From NCBI GenBank assembly GCA_934667465.1, contig CAKUMG010000393.1, positions 1-6,068 on the forward strand: 6,068 nt of DNA. Direction: 5' to 3'. A program made the position numbers and the translations under genes. Under the pieces are notes generated by a model, which saw nothing but the letters and a program-made list of their open reading frames with translations, had not been told where the DNA came from and did no database searches. Shown here piece by piece: positions 4,805 to 6,068 of the stretch (positions are counted from its first letter, which is position 1; every line of letters starts with the position of its first letter). Source of the DNA: an uncultured Actinoplanes sp. (GTDB taxonomy: Bacteria; Actinomycetota; Actinomycetes; Mycobacteriales; Micromonosporaceae).

Positions 4805-5635
4805 GTGACCACCGACCGTCCCGGCCCGCAGGGACCCGTGGCCGGAGCCGGCCAGATCTCCCGCCGGGAGCCCGCTCCCGGCGCCCGCCCCAACGCCGGT
4901 GCGCTCCCTCCGCCGGGTGCGCGGCCCTCCGCCGGCCCGCGGCCCACCGCCGGGGCGCTGCCGCCTCCCGGTGCGCGGCAGGCCTCGGGTGCGCTGCCTC
5001 CCCCGAACGCGCTGTCCGCGTTCCCGTCGCTCGACGACGAGATGACGCACTTCCTGCTCGTCTACAAGTTCGGGCTCGCGGAGATCAACACCAAGGTCAC
5101 GATCCTGGCCGAGGAGCTGGCGCACAAGGGCCGGGGTAACCCGATCGAGCACGTCAGCCCGCGGCTCAAGACCCCGGCCAGCATCACCGCCAAGGCCCAC
5201 CGGATCGCGTGCCCGCTCACCATCGACGACCTGCGCTCGCGGATCCGCGACATCGCCGGCATCCGCATCGTGTGCAGCTTCGTCTCCGACGTCTACACGG
5301 TCGCCGACATGCTCACCCGGCAGCCGGACGTCAACCTCGTCCTCACCAAGGACTACATCGCCAAGCCCAAGGAGAACGGCTACCGCAGCCTGCACCTGAT
5401 CGTCGAGATCCCGGTCTTCCTGTCGGATCAGGTCGTCGCGGTCCCGGTCGAGGTGCAGCTCCGCACGGTCGCCATGGACTTCTGGGCCAGCCTCGAACAC
5501 AAGATCTACTACAAGTACGACCCGGACGTCCCGGCCGCGCTCCGCGACGAGCTGTCGGCGGCGGCGGAGGACGCGGCCCGGCTCGACCAGCGCATGGAAC
5601 GCCTCCACCGCGAGATCCACGGCCCGCGCCGCTGA
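4805..5635 (+). CDS. Small alarmone synthetase, RelA/SpoT synthetase domain (GTP pyrophosphokinase)
   Basis: 276 residues from the GTG at 4805-4807, which has GGGGGA nine bases upstream; ATGs at 4688 and 4730 are in frame but lack such a site. The enzyme transfers pyrophosphate from ATP to GDP or GTP to make (p)ppGpp in the cytosol. The domain spans about residues 75-245: RLKTPASITAK (120-130, ATP-binding basic segment), RDIAGIR (148-154, with the metal-binding Asp), KDYIAKPKENGYRSLH (182-197, whose Tyr stacks on the guanine), EVQLRT (216-221, with the second acidic residue) and MDFWASLEHKIYYKYD (224-239). The last two are near-identical to those of RelP/RelQ-type synthetases. No hydrolase, TGS or ACT domain is present. 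Family members are about 210-230 residues; the excess is a Pro/Ala/Gly-rich N-terminal tail of about 70 residues with GALPPPGAR repeats. Catalytic residues appear intact. The cellular trigger cannot be read. Confidence 0.93.
   Translation: MTTDRPGPQGPVAGAGQISRREPAPGARPNAGALPPPGARPSAGPRPTAGALPPPGARQASGALPPPNALSAFPSLDDEMTHFLLVYKFGLAEINTKVTILAEELAHKGRGNPIEHVSPRLKTPASITAKAHRIACPLTIDDLRSRIRDIAGIRIVCSFVSDVYTVADMLTRQPDVNLVLTKDYIAKPKENGYRSLHLIVEIPVFLSDQVVAVPVEVQLRTVAMDFWASLEHKIYYKYDPDVPAALRDELSAAAEDAARLDQRMERLHREIHGPRR
4898..5011 (+). repeat. Proline-rich repeats in the N-terminal tail of the alarmone synthetase
   Basis: GALPPPGAR occurs at residues 32-40 and 50-58, and GALPPPNAL at 62-70, with related GARP segments between them. 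The DNA copies differ at many third positions, so the similarity is kept at protein level and is not a fresh DNA duplication. The tail is predicted to be disordered and lies directly before the synthetase domain. Confidence 0.7.
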
Positions 5636-5644
5636 CCCGCCCGC

Positions 5645-5686
5645 GCCGCCGGCCAGCGAGAGAGCCGCTGCCGGTCAGCGGGCGGC
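5645..5686. terminator. Nested hairpin between convergent genes
   Basis: CCGCTG (5665-5670) pairs with CAGCGG (5676-5681) around a 5-base loop, and GCCGCC (5645-5650) can pair with GGCGGC (5681-5686) as a competing outer stem. It begins 10 bases after the stop of the alarmone synthetase and overlaps the stop codon of the convergent DUF1990 gene, so it could serve both transcripts. The stems are short and there is no T-run. Confidence 0.35.
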
Positions 5687-6016
5687 ACCACGAGCCAGGC
5701 GCCGGGCCGCGGCGACGTACCGGTCCGTGACCCAGGTTTGCGCCAGCCGTGTCACCGGCCCGCCCATCCGGGCTGGCAAGGACGCGGGCCGGCTGAAGGC
5801 GCGGATCCGGAACCGGACGTCGCCCCCGGCCGCCAGCTCGACCACGAAGGACTCCTCCCCCCGCGCGGAATGGCCCCGGCCGCTGCCGATCACGACATCC
5901 CGGACCACGTGGTCGTAGCCCGCCGGCAGCGAGCCGTCGCGCGTCGCCCCGGCCTGCCGGTAGGTCAGCTCGGCGGCGGCCAGCTCGGCGAACGTCCCGG
6001 CCGATGGATCACGCAT
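5675..6016 (-). CDS. DUF1990-family protein with an apparent internal deletion
   Basis: 113 residues from the ATG at 6014-6016. Residues 17-46 (LTYRQAGATRDGSLPAGYDH and on to VVIGSG) match the N-terminal part of DUF1990 proteins, which have L-T-Y-x-x-x-G-A-T and L-P-x-G-Y-x-H. Residues 48-105 (GHSARGEESFVVEL, VRFRIRAFSRPASL, GGPVTRLAQTWVTDRYVAA) match its C-terminal part, with G-H-x-x-x-G-E-E-x-F and F-R-I-x-A-F-S-R-P. The family is usually about 160-180 residues; some 50-60 central residues are missing between GSGR and GHSARG, near 5875-5885, with the frame kept. DUF1990 has no established biochemical role. The protein is probably cytosolic. It is convergent with the alarmone synthetase, and its -10-like box lies six bases before the ATG. 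It may be a non-functional relic; the reading frame is open and codon use looks normal. Confidence 0.7.
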   Translation of the reverse strand: MRDPSAGTFAELAAAELTYRQAGATRDGSLPAGYDHVVRDVVIGSGRGHSARGEESFVVELAAGGDVRFRIRAFSRPASLPARMGGPVTRLAQTWVTDRYVAAARRLARGAAR

Positions 6017-6022
6017 CCGGCC

Positions 6023-6028
6023 ACGGTA
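6023..6028 (-). promoter_or_regulatory. -10-like box for a possibly leaderless DUF1990 mRNA
   Basis: On the minus strand TACCGT (6028 to 6023) fits TANNNT and ends six bases before the ATG at 6016, with no Shine-Dalgarno purine run between. This is the same geometry as at tetR. No convincing -35 box is visible in the remaining 40 bases. Confidence 0.35.
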
Positions 6029-6068
6029 TCCGCCCGCGCGGGCTCACCGCGGCCCGGTGGGCTCAGTG

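Overview
The window is very GC-rich DNA with actinobacterial gene content: a roadblock/LC7-type small protein, a TPR-linked family 2 glycosyltransferase, a DHA2 drug exporter with a divergent TetR regulator, a small alarmone synthetase, and a DUF1990 protein. Codon usage, GTG starts, possible leaderless genes and the protein repertoire fit a filamentous actinomycete. Micromonosporaceae (Actinoplanes-like) is my best guess, but this is inference and not something the sequence proves.

Layout. Positions 1-358 (minus) hold the roadblock/LC7-like gene, which runs off the left edge, with a promoter-like region near 448-479. Positions 359-669 have no gene; they hold that promoter, a 46-base hairpin and a 27-bp tandem repeat. 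Positions 670-1689 (minus) encode a glycosyltransferase with a helical TPR-like C-terminal half. Positions 1690-2415 are a degraded, repeat-rich stretch: an 18-bp minisatellite of about 14 units, the C-terminal remnant of a SnoaL-like ester cyclase, a 34-base near-perfect palindrome, and five 17-bp units that abut the stop codon of the next gene. Positions 2416-3909 (minus) encode the 14-helix exporter. It is divergent from tetR (4008-4676, plus), and the 98-bp gap between them carries two copies of a 19-bp operator-like element exactly 40 bp apart. Positions 4805-5635 (plus) encode a RelA/SpoT-type small alarmone synthetase with an unusual proline-rich N-terminal extension. Positions 5675-6016 (minus) encode a DUF1990 protein that appears to have lost the middle of its domain in frame.

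How the genes work together. The only clear functional unit is the TetR/MFS pair: a ligand-responsive repressor that probably controls both its own gene and the exporter through the paired element. The SnoaL remnant lies on the same strand just downstream of the exporter, so an enzyme gene may once have followed the pump. The alarmone synthetase, DUF1990 and roadblock genes look like independent units.

I do not see a convincing new multi-gene system. The most notable points are the paired operator, the cluster of three unrelated minisatellites around decayed sequence, the internally deleted DUF1990 gene, and the repeat-bearing tail on the alarmone synthetase.
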